64,000 bases of DNA, from contig JAFZVB010000014.1 in NCBI GenBank assembly GCA_017618055.1, positions 197,663 to 261,662 on the forward strand, in the 5' to 3' direction. Below are positions 34,091 to 43,783 of the stretch, piece after piece; position 1 is the first letter of the stretch; each line of letters opens with the position of its first letter. The position numbers and the translations under genes were made by a program. This DNA is from Clostridia bacterium (lineage in GTDB: Bacteria; Bacillota; Clostridia; Christensenellales; CAG-917). A model generated the notes under the pieces. The model was not told where the DNA came from and searched no databases. It saw only the letters and a program-made list of their open reading frames with translations.

Positions 34091-35794
34091 TTACCAACCT
34101 ATAGACTTGATGATATCCTTTACCTTAACACCTGTGCCTTCTTCCATTACTACACCACTGAAGTCTGCACCAACGATATTGTGGTCATGATCATATCTTA
34201 CAACGTGTCCTTGTCCATACATTTCTGTGATTTCTGCTTCAGTCTTTGCACCTAATGCGCAATACTCAACAACCATATCGTCTCCTTTGCCCATTGTGTA
34301 CTTGTTTGGTGCTGAACCTGTATCATCCCAGTTGTAATGGAATTCTACGTTTGCACTTTCGTCATATGTAAGAACTGTATTGCCACCGTTCTTGGAGATA
34401 TCTCCAATGAGATAGTATGAATTTACAAAATCTGCTGCAAGAGTTTCTTTTCCGTTGTAGTTTACATAGAGGCTATGTTGCCATTCTTTTAATCCAGCAA
34501 CGATTCTCTTGAGAGCTGGTTTCTTGCCAGTTCCTTCCCATGCGGATGGATGTGAGAATTCTTCAACATCTGCTGCACTCATTGCACTACCGTCTGAGAA
34601 AATGTAATCTCCGTCCTTATTTGTCTTCCATGCCCAATCATGTGCATAATAGAAGTTAAATAATTCGTCTTCTGTTGTGATGTCGTTTCCATCTACATCC
34701 TTAAAGATCCAAATTCCGTCTTCTTCATGGTATTTATTTACCAATGCCCAAGATGGTAATAATTGGATAATTGAAGAACAGTTATGTAAGAAGCTCATTC
34801 CTTGTCCGTTTAAGATAGGTTCAACTGCGTCTAACACAGATGGTAATAACATATCTATTGTGCTATTTCCTGTTGTCATGTCCTTAGATACTGGGAATGG
34901 GTCTAATAAATCCCAAATGTTATTTAAGAAACATAATGCAGCTGGTGTTCCCAATGTTGCAGGAGCGTACATAACAAATGCTTTTGTCATTCTTCTATGT
35001 TTTGCATCACTTGCAAGCCATCTGTTACAAATTTGTCCACCTAATGAGTGTGTTGTAAGAACTATTTCATCATAGTCTTTTTCATCCATCCATTGTGTGA
35101 ATAAATCTACGTTATATTGTCCATCCATTCTCCAGTCATAGTTGAATATAACTACATCATAGTCTGGATATTCTTTGGATAATGTTCTAATTTGGTCTTC
35201 ATAACAGCCCATAACACCATAAGCGATGTGCTTGTGTGGACCTGTATATCCATTTGCTGGAACGATATTTTTATTTAAAGAGTTTCCGTCTTCATCTTGT
35301 TGTAAGTTATATAATAAACTTGCACCCAATGTCTTGTATGTTTCTATGTATGCAGCAACTGCATCTTCATCACTAAGGTCTGATGGGAAGTCTACCATTG
35401 GAGATAACATTGCATCCATTGCATATTCCATGAATGAACTATAGTATTCTCCACTTCTATCTTTAACCATAGAAACGTCTGTAGCCATTACTTCGCCAAC
35501 AAGATCATTGAATAACTGAGAACTCATCATATCTGGTGTCTCATAAAGTAATTGCAAGAATTTAACTAACGTTAAGTCTTCTTGTCCTTCTTGGTCGAAG
35601 TCGAAATATAGTGGATCCCAAACTGCTGCATTTGTTGACTTGTCATATAATCCACCGGACATTAATGCTGTTACCATAACAATTGCCTTTTTCTTGCCAC
35701 CTTCTTTCTTGTCACAGGCAACTAGAGAGAAACATCCCAAAACTAGGATTAAAACAAGTAAGCAACATACTACAATTTTAGAAGTTCTTTTCAT
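34091..35794 (-). CDS. Secreted lipase-like lipoprotein (alpha/beta hydrolase)
   Basis: A 567-aa exported protein. The signal peptide (helix about residues 8-22) ends in lipobox SLVAC (Cys27). The hydrolase core has IVLTTHSLGGQICNRWLA, with the nucleophile Ser in a GxSxG-like elbow whose first Gly is Thr. GDDMVVEYCALG (acid) and HDHNIVGADFSG (His) later suggest a triad. The arrangement resembles LCAT-type acyltransferases and lipases rather than small esterases. The substrate is probably a lipid or ester outside the cell. It starts 17 bases after the aminotransferase. Confidence 0.75.
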   Translation of the reverse strand: MKRTSKIVVCCLLVLILVLGCFSLVACDKKEGGKKKAIVMVTALMSGGLYDKSTNAAVWDPLYFDFDQEGQEDLTLVKFLQLLYETPDMMSSQLFNDLVGEVMATDVSMVKDRSGEYYSSFMEYAMDAMLSPMVDFPSDLSDEDAVAAYIETYKTLGASLLYNLQQDEDGNSLNKNIVPANGYTGPHKHIAYGVMGCYEDQIRTLSKEYPDYDVVIFNYDWRMDGQYNVDLFTQWMDEKDYDEIVLTTHSLGGQICNRWLASDAKHRRMTKAFVMYAPATLGTPAALCFLNNIWDLLDPFPVSKDMTTGNSTIDMLLPSVLDAVEPILNGQGMSFLHNCSSIIQLLPSWALVNKYHEEDGIWIFKDVDGNDITTEDELFNFYYAHDWAWKTNKDGDYIFSDGSAMSAADVEEFSHPSAWEGTGKKPALKRIVAGLKEWQHSLYVNYNGKETLAADFVNSYYLIGDISKNGGNTVLTYDESANVEFHYNWDDTGSAPNKYTMGKGDDMVVEYCALGAKTEAEITEMYGQGHVVRYDHDHNIVGADFSGVVMEEGTGVKVKDIIKSIGW

Positions 35795-35811
35795 AATAAT
35801 TCCCCTTTCTA

Positions 35812-37086
35812 TTATTGTTTTCTTTTGAGTTGTAATTCTATCTCTGCAATTTTAATTGCATTGATTAGAACATCTATTGCATAATCCATCTCTTCCAAGT
35901 TTGGACAAGATGGTGCGATACGAATATTAGAATCTGCATCGTCTAATTTGTATGGGAAAGTTGAACCTGCTGCTGTGAATTTAACATCAACAGATGCTGC
36001 TATCTCAACAATACGTTTTGCACATCCTTTTACATCTACACTAATGAAATAACCGCCTCTTGGTTTAGACCATTGTACATACTCCTCTCCTTCAAATGCT
36101 TCTGAAAATTTCTTTTCAAACAATTCAAACTTAGGACGAAGTATTGCTGCGTGTTGTTTCATTATCTTCTTTATGTTGTCTAAGTCCTTTAAGAAGTCTA
36201 CATGCATTACTTGGACTACCTTGTTTGGTCCAATTGTCATGAAGAACATATGCTTTAATAAGGACTTGATATTAGTTTCACTTGCTGCAATAGCTGAAAT
36301 GCCAGATCCACCAAATGTAACCTTAGATGTAGAAGCAAATGAATAGATTCTATCTATAGTTCCTGCTTTTCTTGCTACATCAAAGATATTTTTGAGTTTG
36401 TCATCTGTGTCATATAATGCATGTACAGCATATGCGTTGTCCCAGAAAACTCTAAAGTCTTTTGCTGCAACTTTCATTGTGGCAATCCTTTCTACAGTCT
36501 TATCTGAGAATGTAACACCAGTTGGGTTAGAATACTTTGGAACACACCAAATACCCTTTATAGATGCATCTGAAGCAACAAGTGGTTCAATAACATCCAT
36601 ATCTGGACCGGTCTTTGTCATTGGAACAGTAATCATTTCGATTCCAAACTTTTCACAAATAGAAAAGTGTCTATCATATCCAGGTGCTGGGCAGATAAAC
36701 TTAATCTTTCCTTGATTGTTCCATGGTTCGTTATCTAAAACACCAAATTGCATAGCAAATTGAATAACATTGTACATAATGTTTAATGAACTTCCATCTG
36801 CTACAATAACTTCTTCTGGTTTTACATCAAAAATTTCTGCAAACAATTCCATTGCAGGTCTAATGCCTTGTGGTTGTCCGTAATTTCTAGCGTCTCCAGC
36901 TTTGAGTGCATAATCTAACTCGCCTGCCCTTTGAAGCATAGGCATAGCGATTTCAAGTTGATCCTTTGCTGGTCTGCCTCTAGTCATATCTACAGTAAGA
37001 CCACGCTTTGTAATCTTTTTTAATTCTTTTTGTTCTTGTTGAAGTAGTTCTTTTAACTCTTCTGCTGATAGTTTGCTATAGTCCAT
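35812..37086 (-). CDS. PLP-dependent aspartate aminotransferase (PF12897-type)
   Basis: A 424-aa fold-type I aminotransferase. The PLP lysine is in YSFASTSKVTFGGSG, the pyridine-ring Asp in FRVFWDNAYAVHAL, and the C-terminal substrate arginine in SNIRIAPSCPN. The N-terminal DMTRGRPAKDQLEIAMPML and the divergent sequence place it in the bacterial Asp aminotransferase family PF12897 rather than the AspC group. It probably interconverts aspartate and oxaloacetate. Just upstream of the lipoprotein gene. Confidence 0.85.
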   Translation of the reverse strand: MDYSKLSAEELKELLQQEQKELKKITKRGLTVDMTRGRPAKDQLEIAMPMLQRAGELDYALKAGDARNYGQPQGIRPAMELFAEIFDVKPEEVIVADGSSLNIMYNVIQFAMQFGVLDNEPWNNQGKIKFICPAPGYDRHFSICEKFGIEMITVPMTKTGPDMDVIEPLVASDASIKGIWCVPKYSNPTGVTFSDKTVERIATMKVAAKDFRVFWDNAYAVHALYDTDDKLKNIFDVARKAGTIDRIYSFASTSKVTFGGSGISAIAASETNIKSLLKHMFFMTIGPNKVVQVMHVDFLKDLDNIKKIMKQHAAILRPKFELFEKKFSEAFEGEEYVQWSKPRGGYFISVDVKGCAKRIVEIAASVDVKFTAAGSTFPYKLDDADSNIRIAPSCPNLEEMDYAIDVLINAIKIAEIELQLKRKQ

Positions 37087-37159
37087 TTAGCATCTCCTAT
37101 TCAACTAAATTGTAATTAGTTTATCACGGCAATTTAAATAATTCAATATTTAAATCCCC

Positions 37160-38488
37160 TTAGTTCAAATCATCCTTTTCCCTTGAACTTCTAAAAATTA
37201 ACTTAATAGGTGTTCCTGAGAAGTCAAATGCGTTTCTTATTGCGTTCTCTAAGTATCTCTTATAACTGAAGTGTAACTCCAATGGTTCATTAACTTTTAA
37301 TACAAAAGTTGGTGGTTCAATTGATACTTGAGAAATGTATTGTATCTTTACTCTTCTTCCATTTGCTGCTGGTGGTTCGTTGATTCTAATTGCTTCTTGC
37401 AATACTTCATTTAATACACCAGTTGTAATTCTTCTTCTTGCGTTCTCTACAACTTGTTTGCAAGTACTTAATACTTGGTTCACTCTTTGGCCTGTGAGAA
37501 CTGAAATATATAGGGATTTATAATAACTCATAAACTTGAGGTTTTCTTTGAATTTATCCTCGTATCTGTTTATGGTGTTACTATTCTTTTCGAGAGTGTC
37601 CCATTTATTCATAATAACTACAGAAGGTTTACCTTCATCATGGACATACCCTGCAATTTTTATATCTTGTTCTGTTAATCCCTCTTGGGCATCACACATA
37701 ATAACAACAACGTCTGCTCTTCTAACTGCAAGCAAGGATCTCATTACAGAATATCTTTCTACGTCTATGTTAATATTGCCCTTTTTTCTCATACCTGCTG
37801 TATCTATAATGACGTATTTATCATCCCCAATTTGGAAATGTGTATCTATAGCGTCCCTAGTTGTTCCAGCAACTGGAGAAACGATTACTCTTTCATATCC
37901 AAGGATCTTGTTTACTAGTGATGACTTACCTGTATTTGGACGGCCAACTATAGCAATCTTTAATGCATCTGCATCATCATTTGGAGAAACTGTTGGAATA
38001 GCATTAACTATTTCATCTAATAAATCTCCAAGACCTTTTCCTTGTTCTGCTGAAATACCAATTGGTGTACCAAAACCTAAGGAATAAAAATCATAGATTG
38101 TATCTTGTTCGTTGTTATCTAGTTTGTTAACTGCAATTATTACAGGAACACTACAATTCTTTCTTAAGAAAGAAGCAATGGCTGTATCATCTAAAGAAAG
38201 GCCAGTTTTGCCATCTAAAACAAATACTATTGCATCTGCATTTTCTACAGCTATTTCAACTTGCTTTCTAATATGTGTCCACATCTCATCTTCACTCTTG
38301 AGTTCTAGACCACCTGTGTCTATTAAAGTGAAAGAATGTCCTGTCCATTCACAGTCTGCATATACTCTATCTCTTGTTACGCCTGGAGTGTTTTCTACAA
38401 TGGAAATCTTTTCTCCAACGAGTCTGTTGAAGAGTGTTGATTTACCAATGTTTGGACGACCTACGATAGCTACTAAAGGTTTTACCAT
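37160..38488 (-). CDS. der: Ribosome biogenesis GTPase Der (EngA)
   Basis: Double GTPase needed for 50S assembly. The 442-aa protein has two G domains (GRPNIGKSTLFNRL with DTGG, NKLD; GRPNTGKSSLVNKI with DTAG, NKWD) and the C-terminal KH-like domain (YISQVSIEPPTFVLKVN). ATG at 38488 is preceded by GGAGG; a TTG four codons upstream is less likely. It is the last gene of the rnj-GT-der operon. Confidence 0.97.
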   Translation of the reverse strand: MVKPLVAIVGRPNIGKSTLFNRLVGEKISIVENTPGVTRDRVYADCEWTGHSFTLIDTGGLELKSEDEMWTHIRKQVEIAVENADAIVFVLDGKTGLSLDDTAIASFLRKNCSVPVIIAVNKLDNNEQDTIYDFYSLGFGTPIGISAEQGKGLGDLLDEIVNAIPTVSPNDDADALKIAIVGRPNTGKSSLVNKILGYERVIVSPVAGTTRDAIDTHFQIGDDKYVIIDTAGMRKKGNINIDVERYSVMRSLLAVRRADVVVIMCDAQEGLTEQDIKIAGYVHDEGKPSVVIMNKWDTLEKNSNTINRYEDKFKENLKFMSYYKSLYISVLTGQRVNQVLSTCKQVVENARRRITTGVLNEVLQEAIRINEPPAANGRRVKIQYISQVSIEPPTFVLKVNEPLELHFSYKRYLENAIRNAFDFSGTPIKLIFRSSREKDDLN

Positions 38489-38500
38489 TTTATCCTCCAA

Positions 38501-39586
38501 TTAATCATCTGTGTTAATATATGCTGCAATGTAGTTTGCAATGTTATCTACATCTGCAAGTTCTACCCACTTAGAAGCAGCATTTATAAGAGATTCTTTC
38601 TTGTTTGTTTGCAACATTGAATACAAGCAATCTACAACGTCTATAGGCTCGTTTGCTCTCATGATTAAGCCCTTGGATAATAAGAAGGACAACTCCTCTT
38701 CTTCCTTTGGATCATGACAAATAACTGGTTTGCCTTGTTGGAATGACTTGTATATAAGTGCATAATCCAAATTTGTTACAACAATGTCAGAAACTGATAG
38801 ATATTTATCTATTTCATCTTGAGATGTTACTATTTGGATATTTGTTGCTTTCTTTATATCTATAATTTTTCTAAGTTCAGAAGTTTGTGAAGATGGGATA
38901 AATGCAACAATGTTGCAAATTCTTCCTTGGTCTATTAAAAGATTGAATATTTCTGTATCCATATTCATACCCCTAAAATATGCCAAAACTGTTGTAATCT
39001 TAGGTAAACCTAAATCTTGTTTTAGTGATTCTATTTCAAGAGGTGTTTTCTTTTCTGCCAAATATGGAAGTCCCATGACAAGAACATCTTTTGGTGTAAT
39101 GCCAAGTTGAATAAGTGCTTGCTTTTCTTCTTGGTTGTCTACGATATAAGCATTTGTTTCGTCATTGACATAATTCTTCTTGATAATGAAAGAGTTAACA
39201 ACGTCTATAACAGGACAATTAAACTTAACTTGTTTCTTTGTTTCACAAACTATGTAATGTGCCTTAGGAGTTACAGTTACAATACAGGTAGGATTGAACC
39301 TTAAAACAGCGTTTCTAATTCTTCTAACTCTACCCTTAACTTTGCTCTTTCCAGCCTTCTCTTTACCTTTGTTTTCTTTGTTCTCTTGGTATTTCTCTAC
39401 GAGCGAATAGATTTTATCATCTAAGTTAAATCTAGCTTTCTTTCCATATCCTGCATATTTGTCATCTGAAATGATAACTATGTTATGTGTTCCAGTCTTT
39501 TTAATAGCATTGGATAATGTCTCAGCTACGTGTCCGAGTTCTTCATGTGATGTAACGATTAAGATGATAGGTTTTCTTGTGCTCAT
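38501..39586 (-). CDS. GT-B fold glycosyltransferase-like protein of unknown substrate
   Basis: A 361-aa protein with two Rossmann-like halves. The N-half (ILIVTSHEELGHVAETLSNAIKKTGTHNI) resembles the acceptor domain of MurG/MGDG synthase-type enzymes. The C-half ends with SVSDIVVTNLDYALIYKSFQQGKPVICHDPKEEEE, similar to the sugar-nucleotide site of that group, but the usual Glu/Gly signature is weak. A Lys-rich insertion (residues about 68-88) is odd. It may be a lipid or cell-wall glycosyltransferase, or an inactive relative. It sits between rnj and der with gaps of 1 and 12 bases. Confidence 0.55.
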   Translation of the reverse strand: MSTRKPIILIVTSHEELGHVAETLSNAIKKTGTHNIVIISDDKYAGYGKKARFNLDDKIYSLVEKYQENKENKGKEKAGKSKVKGRVRRIRNAVLRFNPTCIVTVTPKAHYIVCETKKQVKFNCPVIDVVNSFIIKKNYVNDETNAYIVDNQEEKQALIQLGITPKDVLVMGLPYLAEKKTPLEIESLKQDLGLPKITTVLAYFRGMNMDTEIFNLLIDQGRICNIVAFIPSSQTSELRKIIDIKKATNIQIVTSQDEIDKYLSVSDIVVTNLDYALIYKSFQQGKPVICHDPKEEEELSFLLSKGLIMRANEPIDVVDCLYSMLQTNKKESLINAASKWVELADVDNIANYIAAYINTDD

Positions 39587-39587
39587 A

Positions 39588-41240
39588 TTATGCCCTTACT
39601 AATATTGGAAGTACTATTGGGAATTGTCTTCTCTTCATTGCAAGTTTGGATACTGCTCTCTTAATTTGATATCCCATCTCATTTAAATCTTCTGCATTCT
39701 TTGAGGATGCAACTGTTAACGCGATTTGTTCTGCAAGCTTTGCTTCAAACTCATCTGTCATGGCAAAACCTTTGCAAATAATCTCTGGATATCCATCTAA
39801 TACACATCTCTTTGTATCTATGCTTGCAAGGATTAAGATTAGACCATTTTCTGCCATATTCTTTCTTTCTCCAACTATTTGTTCTCCGTTCTCTATTACT
39901 TCTTCGTCTATATAGACGTTTCCACATTTTACTGTGCTTTGTAAATGTAATCTATCTTTATTTACAGCATATACATCCCCAATTTGAGGTATTGCTATAT
40001 GGCTAGATCTAATACCTTGAGATTCTGCAAGTTTTGCATGTCTTGCTTGGTGTCTATATTCACCATGTATTGGCATAAAGAAATTTGGCTTTACAATCTC
40101 TAGCATATCTTTTAATTCTTCCTCGTATGCATGGCCTGAAACGTGTACATCGTTTAAGGAATCATAGATTACATCACAGCCTTGTTTATAAAGGTTGTTA
40201 ACTACATCAAAGATTGCTTTTTCGTTTCCTGGAATAGGAGAAGAACTAAATACAACAACATCTTTTTCTGAAACATCCAAAACTGTTGAATTTGATTGGC
40301 TCATTTTTTGGAGTGCAGACATATCTTCACCTTGTGAACCAGTTGCAATAATAACAACTTGTGAAGGTTTAAGATTATCTATCTTATTTACAATAATGCC
40401 TTGTGGGATTTTTAATTCTCCAACTTGCTCTGCAACCTCAACTATACCTTTCATGCTCTTTCCAGCAAGTAAGACCTTTCTATTGAACTTCTTAGCAATG
40501 TTTAATATCTCTTGTACCCTATAATTTGAAGATGCAAAAGTGGTTATAATAATTCTCTTGTTGAAGTATTCTCTAAAAATACTCTCAAGTCCTTCCATTA
40601 CAACCTTTTCAGATTGAGAATGTCCCTTTCTTTCTACATTAGTACTTTCACCTAGCATTAGAAGAACACCCTCTGCTCCAACTCTTGCTATTCTTTGAAG
40701 GTCTGTATTCTTTCCATCTACAGCTGTACTATCAAACTTGAAGTCGCCTGTGTCGAAAATAATTCCAACAGGTGTTCTAACTGCTAAAGCACAAGATCCT
40801 GCCATAGAGTGTGCAACTTTAATAAACTCTACACTAAATTGTCCGCACTTAACTGTTTCACCTTCTTTCACAACATTTAATTTCATTGTTGTCTTGGTTT
40901 CTTTTAAGTGTCTTTCTACCAATCCAAGTGTGAGTGCTGTACCATAAACTGGAATCTTTTTGAATATTTCTGAATAATATCTCAATGCCCCAATATGATC
41001 TTCATGACCATGTGTGAGGAATATCCCTTTTAATTTTTTCATATTTTGCAAGACATAACTAACATCTGGAATAACTGCATCTATTCCATATATCTCCTCA
41101 TCTCCAAAGGCTTGTCCTGCATCTAGCATAATCATTTCATCATTGTATTCTAGGAGTGTCATGTTCTTACCAATCTCACCAACACCACCTAAAAAGATTA
41201 CTTTTACGCTATTCTCTTTAAAACTTTTGTCTTTTCCCAT
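39588..41240 (-). CDS. rnj: Ribonuclease J
   Basis: Metallo-beta-lactamase/beta-CASP RNase with 5' exonuclease and endonuclease activity, central to mRNA turnover in Firmicutes. The 550-aa protein has the metal motif FLTHGHEDHIGAL, IFDTGDFKFD, the beta-CASP motifs (ATGSQGEDMSALQKMS, SSSPIPGNE), MPIHGEYRHQARHA, and a C-terminal domain. Length is typical of RNase J1. No second RNase J copy is visible here. Confidence 0.97.
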   Translation of the reverse strand: MGKDKSFKENSVKVIFLGGVGEIGKNMTLLEYNDEMIMLDAGQAFGDEEIYGIDAVIPDVSYVLQNMKKLKGIFLTHGHEDHIGALRYYSEIFKKIPVYGTALTLGLVERHLKETKTTMKLNVVKEGETVKCGQFSVEFIKVAHSMAGSCALAVRTPVGIIFDTGDFKFDSTAVDGKNTDLQRIARVGAEGVLLMLGESTNVERKGHSQSEKVVMEGLESIFREYFNKRIIITTFASSNYRVQEILNIAKKFNRKVLLAGKSMKGIVEVAEQVGELKIPQGIIVNKIDNLKPSQVVIIATGSQGEDMSALQKMSQSNSTVLDVSEKDVVVFSSSPIPGNEKAIFDVVNNLYKQGCDVIYDSLNDVHVSGHAYEEELKDMLEIVKPNFFMPIHGEYRHQARHAKLAESQGIRSSHIAIPQIGDVYAVNKDRLHLQSTVKCGNVYIDEEVIENGEQIVGERKNMAENGLILILASIDTKRCVLDGYPEIICKGFAMTDEFEAKLAEQIALTVASSKNAEDLNEMGYQIKRAVSKLAMKRRQFPIVLPILVRA

Positions 41241-41291
41241 TTTTCTATTTATATCTACCCGTATGTACGTATATTATTAAAATTGCTATAT

Positions 41292-41321
41292 ATTATACAC
41301 TTAAAATAGTGCCCTTGGCAA
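41292..41321 (-). promoter_or_regulatory. Promoter of rnj-GT-der
   Basis: Minus strand TTGCCA (41316-41321), 18-bp spacer, TATAAT (41292-41297). Confidence 0.65.
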
Positions 41322-41366
41322 CTTAATAACAGACCTATTTTTACTACCAAATTTATATAAATTTTC

Positions 41367-41396
41367 TTTACATTTTAAGGCTCTCTGGTGTAAAAT
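41367..41396 (+). promoter_or_regulatory. Promoter of serC-serA
   Basis: TTTACA (41367-41372), 18-bp spacer, TAAAAT (41391-41396). I see no T-box or riboswitch in the 55-nt leader. Confidence 0.55.
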
Positions 41397-41452
41397 ATTG
41401 CCAACTTATTGAATTTTATTCAAAGGATTTTTATTACAAAAGGAGTATTCAC

Positions 41453-42532
41453 ATGAGAGTTTACAATTTTTCAGCAGGCCCAACAATGTTGCCACTTGAA
41501 GTATTACAAGAAGCTGGAACAAATATCGAAGATTACAATGGTTCTGGCATGAGCGTTATGGAAATGAGTCACCGTTCAAAGTGGTATGAACCAATCCATA
41601 ATGAATGTATTGCATTAGTTCAAGAACTAATGGAAGTACCAGACAACTATGAAATCTTATTAGTCCAAGGTGGTGCATCTCAACAATTCGCAGCTGTTCC
41701 ACTTAACCTCTTAACAACAGGAAAGGCAGACTATATCGTAACTGGTAACTTCGCAAAGAAAGCATACGAAGAAGCAACAAAATATGGAGACATTAAATTA
41801 GTTGCAACATCCGAACCAGAAAAATACACATATATTCCAAAGACAACAAGAGCAGACTTCAGACCAGATGCAAGTTATGTTCATATTACAGAAAACAATA
41901 CAATCTTTGGATTAAAGTATCATACACTTCCAGATACAGGTAATATTCCACTCGTTGCAGACCTTTCAAGCTGTATTATGAGTGAATATACAGACGTTTC
42001 TAAATATGGCCTTATTTATGCTGGTGCACAAAAGAACCTTGCTCCTGCAGGATTAACAATGGTTATTGTTAGAAAAGACTTAATTGGACACGAAATGGAT
42101 ATCTGCCCAACAATGCTTAAGTATTCAACACAAGCTGGAAAGAACAACTCATTATATAACACCCCACCATGCTGGTGTATCTATGTTATGATGCTCAATC
42201 TCCGTTACTTAAAGAAGATTGGTGGCGTAAAAGAAATGGAAAAGATTAATAAAGAAAAAGCAGCAATGCTATATGACTTCATAGACAATTCATCATTCTG
42301 GACAAACCCAGTTGCAGTTGAAGATCGTTCTATGATGAATGTACCATTTAGATCACCAAACGAAGAATTAGATGCATTATTCATTAAAGGTGCAGAAGCA
42401 GAAGGACTCGTAACACTTAAAGGACACCGTCTTGCTGGTGGTATGAGAGCATCTATCTATAACGCAATGCCAGTTGAAGGTGTTAAGAAATTGATTTCTT
42501 ACATGGCACAATTTGAAAAGGAACATAAATAA
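41453..42532 (+). CDS. serC: Phosphoserine aminotransferase
   Basis: Second step of serine biosynthesis, 3-phosphohydroxypyruvate to phosphoserine. The 359-aa protein starts MRVYNFSAGPTMLP and contains EMSHRSKWYEPI, QGGASQQFAAVPLNL, and the PLP lysine in YAGAQKNLAPAGLTMVIVRKDL. Length is typical. AAAGGAG stands upstream. Two bases separate it from serA. Confidence 0.97.
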   Translation: MRVYNFSAGPTMLPLEVLQEAGTNIEDYNGSGMSVMEMSHRSKWYEPIHNECIALVQELMEVPDNYEILLVQGGASQQFAAVPLNLLTTGKADYIVTGNFAKKAYEEATKYGDIKLVATSEPEKYTYIPKTTRADFRPDASYVHITENNTIFGLKYHTLPDTGNIPLVADLSSCIMSEYTDVSKYGLIYAGAQKNLAPAGLTMVIVRKDLIGHEMDICPTMLKYSTQAGKNNSLYNTPPCWCIYVMMLNLRYLKKIGGVKEMEKINKEKAAMLYDFIDNSSFWTNPVAVEDRSMMNVPFRSPNEELDALFIKGAEAEGLVTLKGHRLAGGMRASIYNAMPVEGVKKLISYMAQFEKEHK

Positions 42533-42534
42533 TT

Positions 42535-43638
42535 ATGGCAGACATTATTAAACTTAATTCTATATCACCAAAAGCAAATCCTATTCTCGAGGGATACAAC
42601 CTTGTAGATAGTTCAGAAAATCCAATTGCAGTATTAGTAAGAAGCTATGTTATGCATGATTGGGCAATGCCAGAATCCGTTATCGCAGTATCTAGAGCAG
42701 GTGCTGGAGTTAACAATATTCCATGTGCAGATTATGCAAAGAAAGGTATCGTAGTATTCAATACTCCAGGTGCAAACGCAAATGCAGTTAAAGAATTAGT
42801 TTTAACAGCAATGCTCCTAGCAGCACGTAATATCTACCCTGCAATTACTTGGGCACAAACTCTTACTGGAGACGATGTAAAGAAACAAGTTGAAAAAGGC
42901 AAACAACAATTTGTTGGAACAGAAATCTTAGGAAAAACCTTAGGAGTGCTAGGACTTGGAGCTATTGGAAGAAAGGTTGCAAAATCTGCTAACGCTCTCG
43001 GAATGGATGTTATTGGTTATGATCCATATCTCTCAGATGCAGCTAAAGCTGAAATCCCATTTGTTGGATTATACAATAGTATGGAAGAAATCTATGAGAA
43101 AGCAGATTACATCACAATTCATATGCCTTTAACACCAGAACTTAAAGGATTTATGAATGCAGATAGTTTTGCAAAGATGAAAGATGGTGTAATTATTATT
43201 AATGCAGCAAGAGGCGAATTAGTAAATACATCAGATATTAAAGATGCAATTGAAACAGGAAAAGTAAGATGCTACGTAGTAGACTTCCCAGATTTAGATT
43301 GTATCAACTGCAAGAATATCGTTCCTACACCACACCTTGGTGCAAGTACAGAGGAAGCAGAAGACAACTGTGCTATAATGGCAGCTGAAGAACTTAAAGA
43401 ATATTTAGAAAAAGGAAATGTTATTAACTCAGTCAACTTCCCTAACCTCAAAGTTGAATTAACAAAGAAACACAGAGTAACAGTTATCTCAGAAGATGCA
43501 GGTGCTGAACTTGTAAAAGGCGCAGTAGAAAATGCAAAAGGTGGCATTAGATACTCGATTTTAGATTCTGATGAAGCTATTGATGTTGATTCATTAAAGA
43601 AATTAGCTGGAGTAATTAAAGTTAGGGAGATTTGCTAA
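42535..43638 (+). CDS. serA: D-3-phosphoglycerate dehydrogenase
   Basis: First step of serine synthesis from glycolysis. The 367-aa protein has the NAD-binding GVLGLGAIGRKVAKSANALGMDVIGYDPY, the substrate-binding HMPLTPELKGFMNAD and NAARGELV, and the catalytic His in PTPHLGASTEEAEDNCA. The C-terminus after residue 300 is a short ACT-like region ending LAGVIKVREIC, so serine feedback is possible. Pathway pairing with serC supports the name. Confidence 0.93.
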   Translation: MADIIKLNSISPKANPILEGYNLVDSSENPIAVLVRSYVMHDWAMPESVIAVSRAGAGVNNIPCADYAKKGIVVFNTPGANANAVKELVLTAMLLAARNIYPAITWAQTLTGDDVKKQVEKGKQQFVGTEILGKTLGVLGLGAIGRKVAKSANALGMDVIGYDPYLSDAAKAEIPFVGLYNSMEEIYEKADYITIHMPLTPELKGFMNADSFAKMKDGVIIINAARGELVNTSDIKDAIETGKVRCYVVDFPDLDCINCKNIVPTPHLGASTEEAEDNCAIMAAEELKEYLEKGNVINSVNFPNLKVELTKKHRVTVISEDAGAELVKGAVENAKGGIRYSILDSDEAIDVDSLKKLAGVIKVREIC

Positions 43639-43671
43639 TTTTCGGCATTCCAACAACGTAAAATGATTATT

Positions 43672-43701
43672 AAGGTGGGATGAAATACTCCCGCCTTTTT
43701 A
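43672..43701 (+). terminator. Terminator of serC-serA
   Basis: Stem AAGGtGGG / CCCgCCTT with a 9-nt loop, then a T-rich tail. Confidence 0.85.
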
Positions 43702-43707
43702 TTTTCC

Positions 43708-43737
43708 TTGCAAATACCACCCATTATTTAGTATAAT
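43708..43737 (+). promoter_or_regulatory. Promoter of the GH3 beta-glucosidase
   Basis: TTGCAA (43708-43713), 18-bp spacer, TATAAT (43732-43737), about 46 bases before the start. Confidence 0.6.
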
Positions 43738-43783
43738 TATTTTTGACTAAAAATAAAACTCACAAATAATGAAAAGGATTTTT

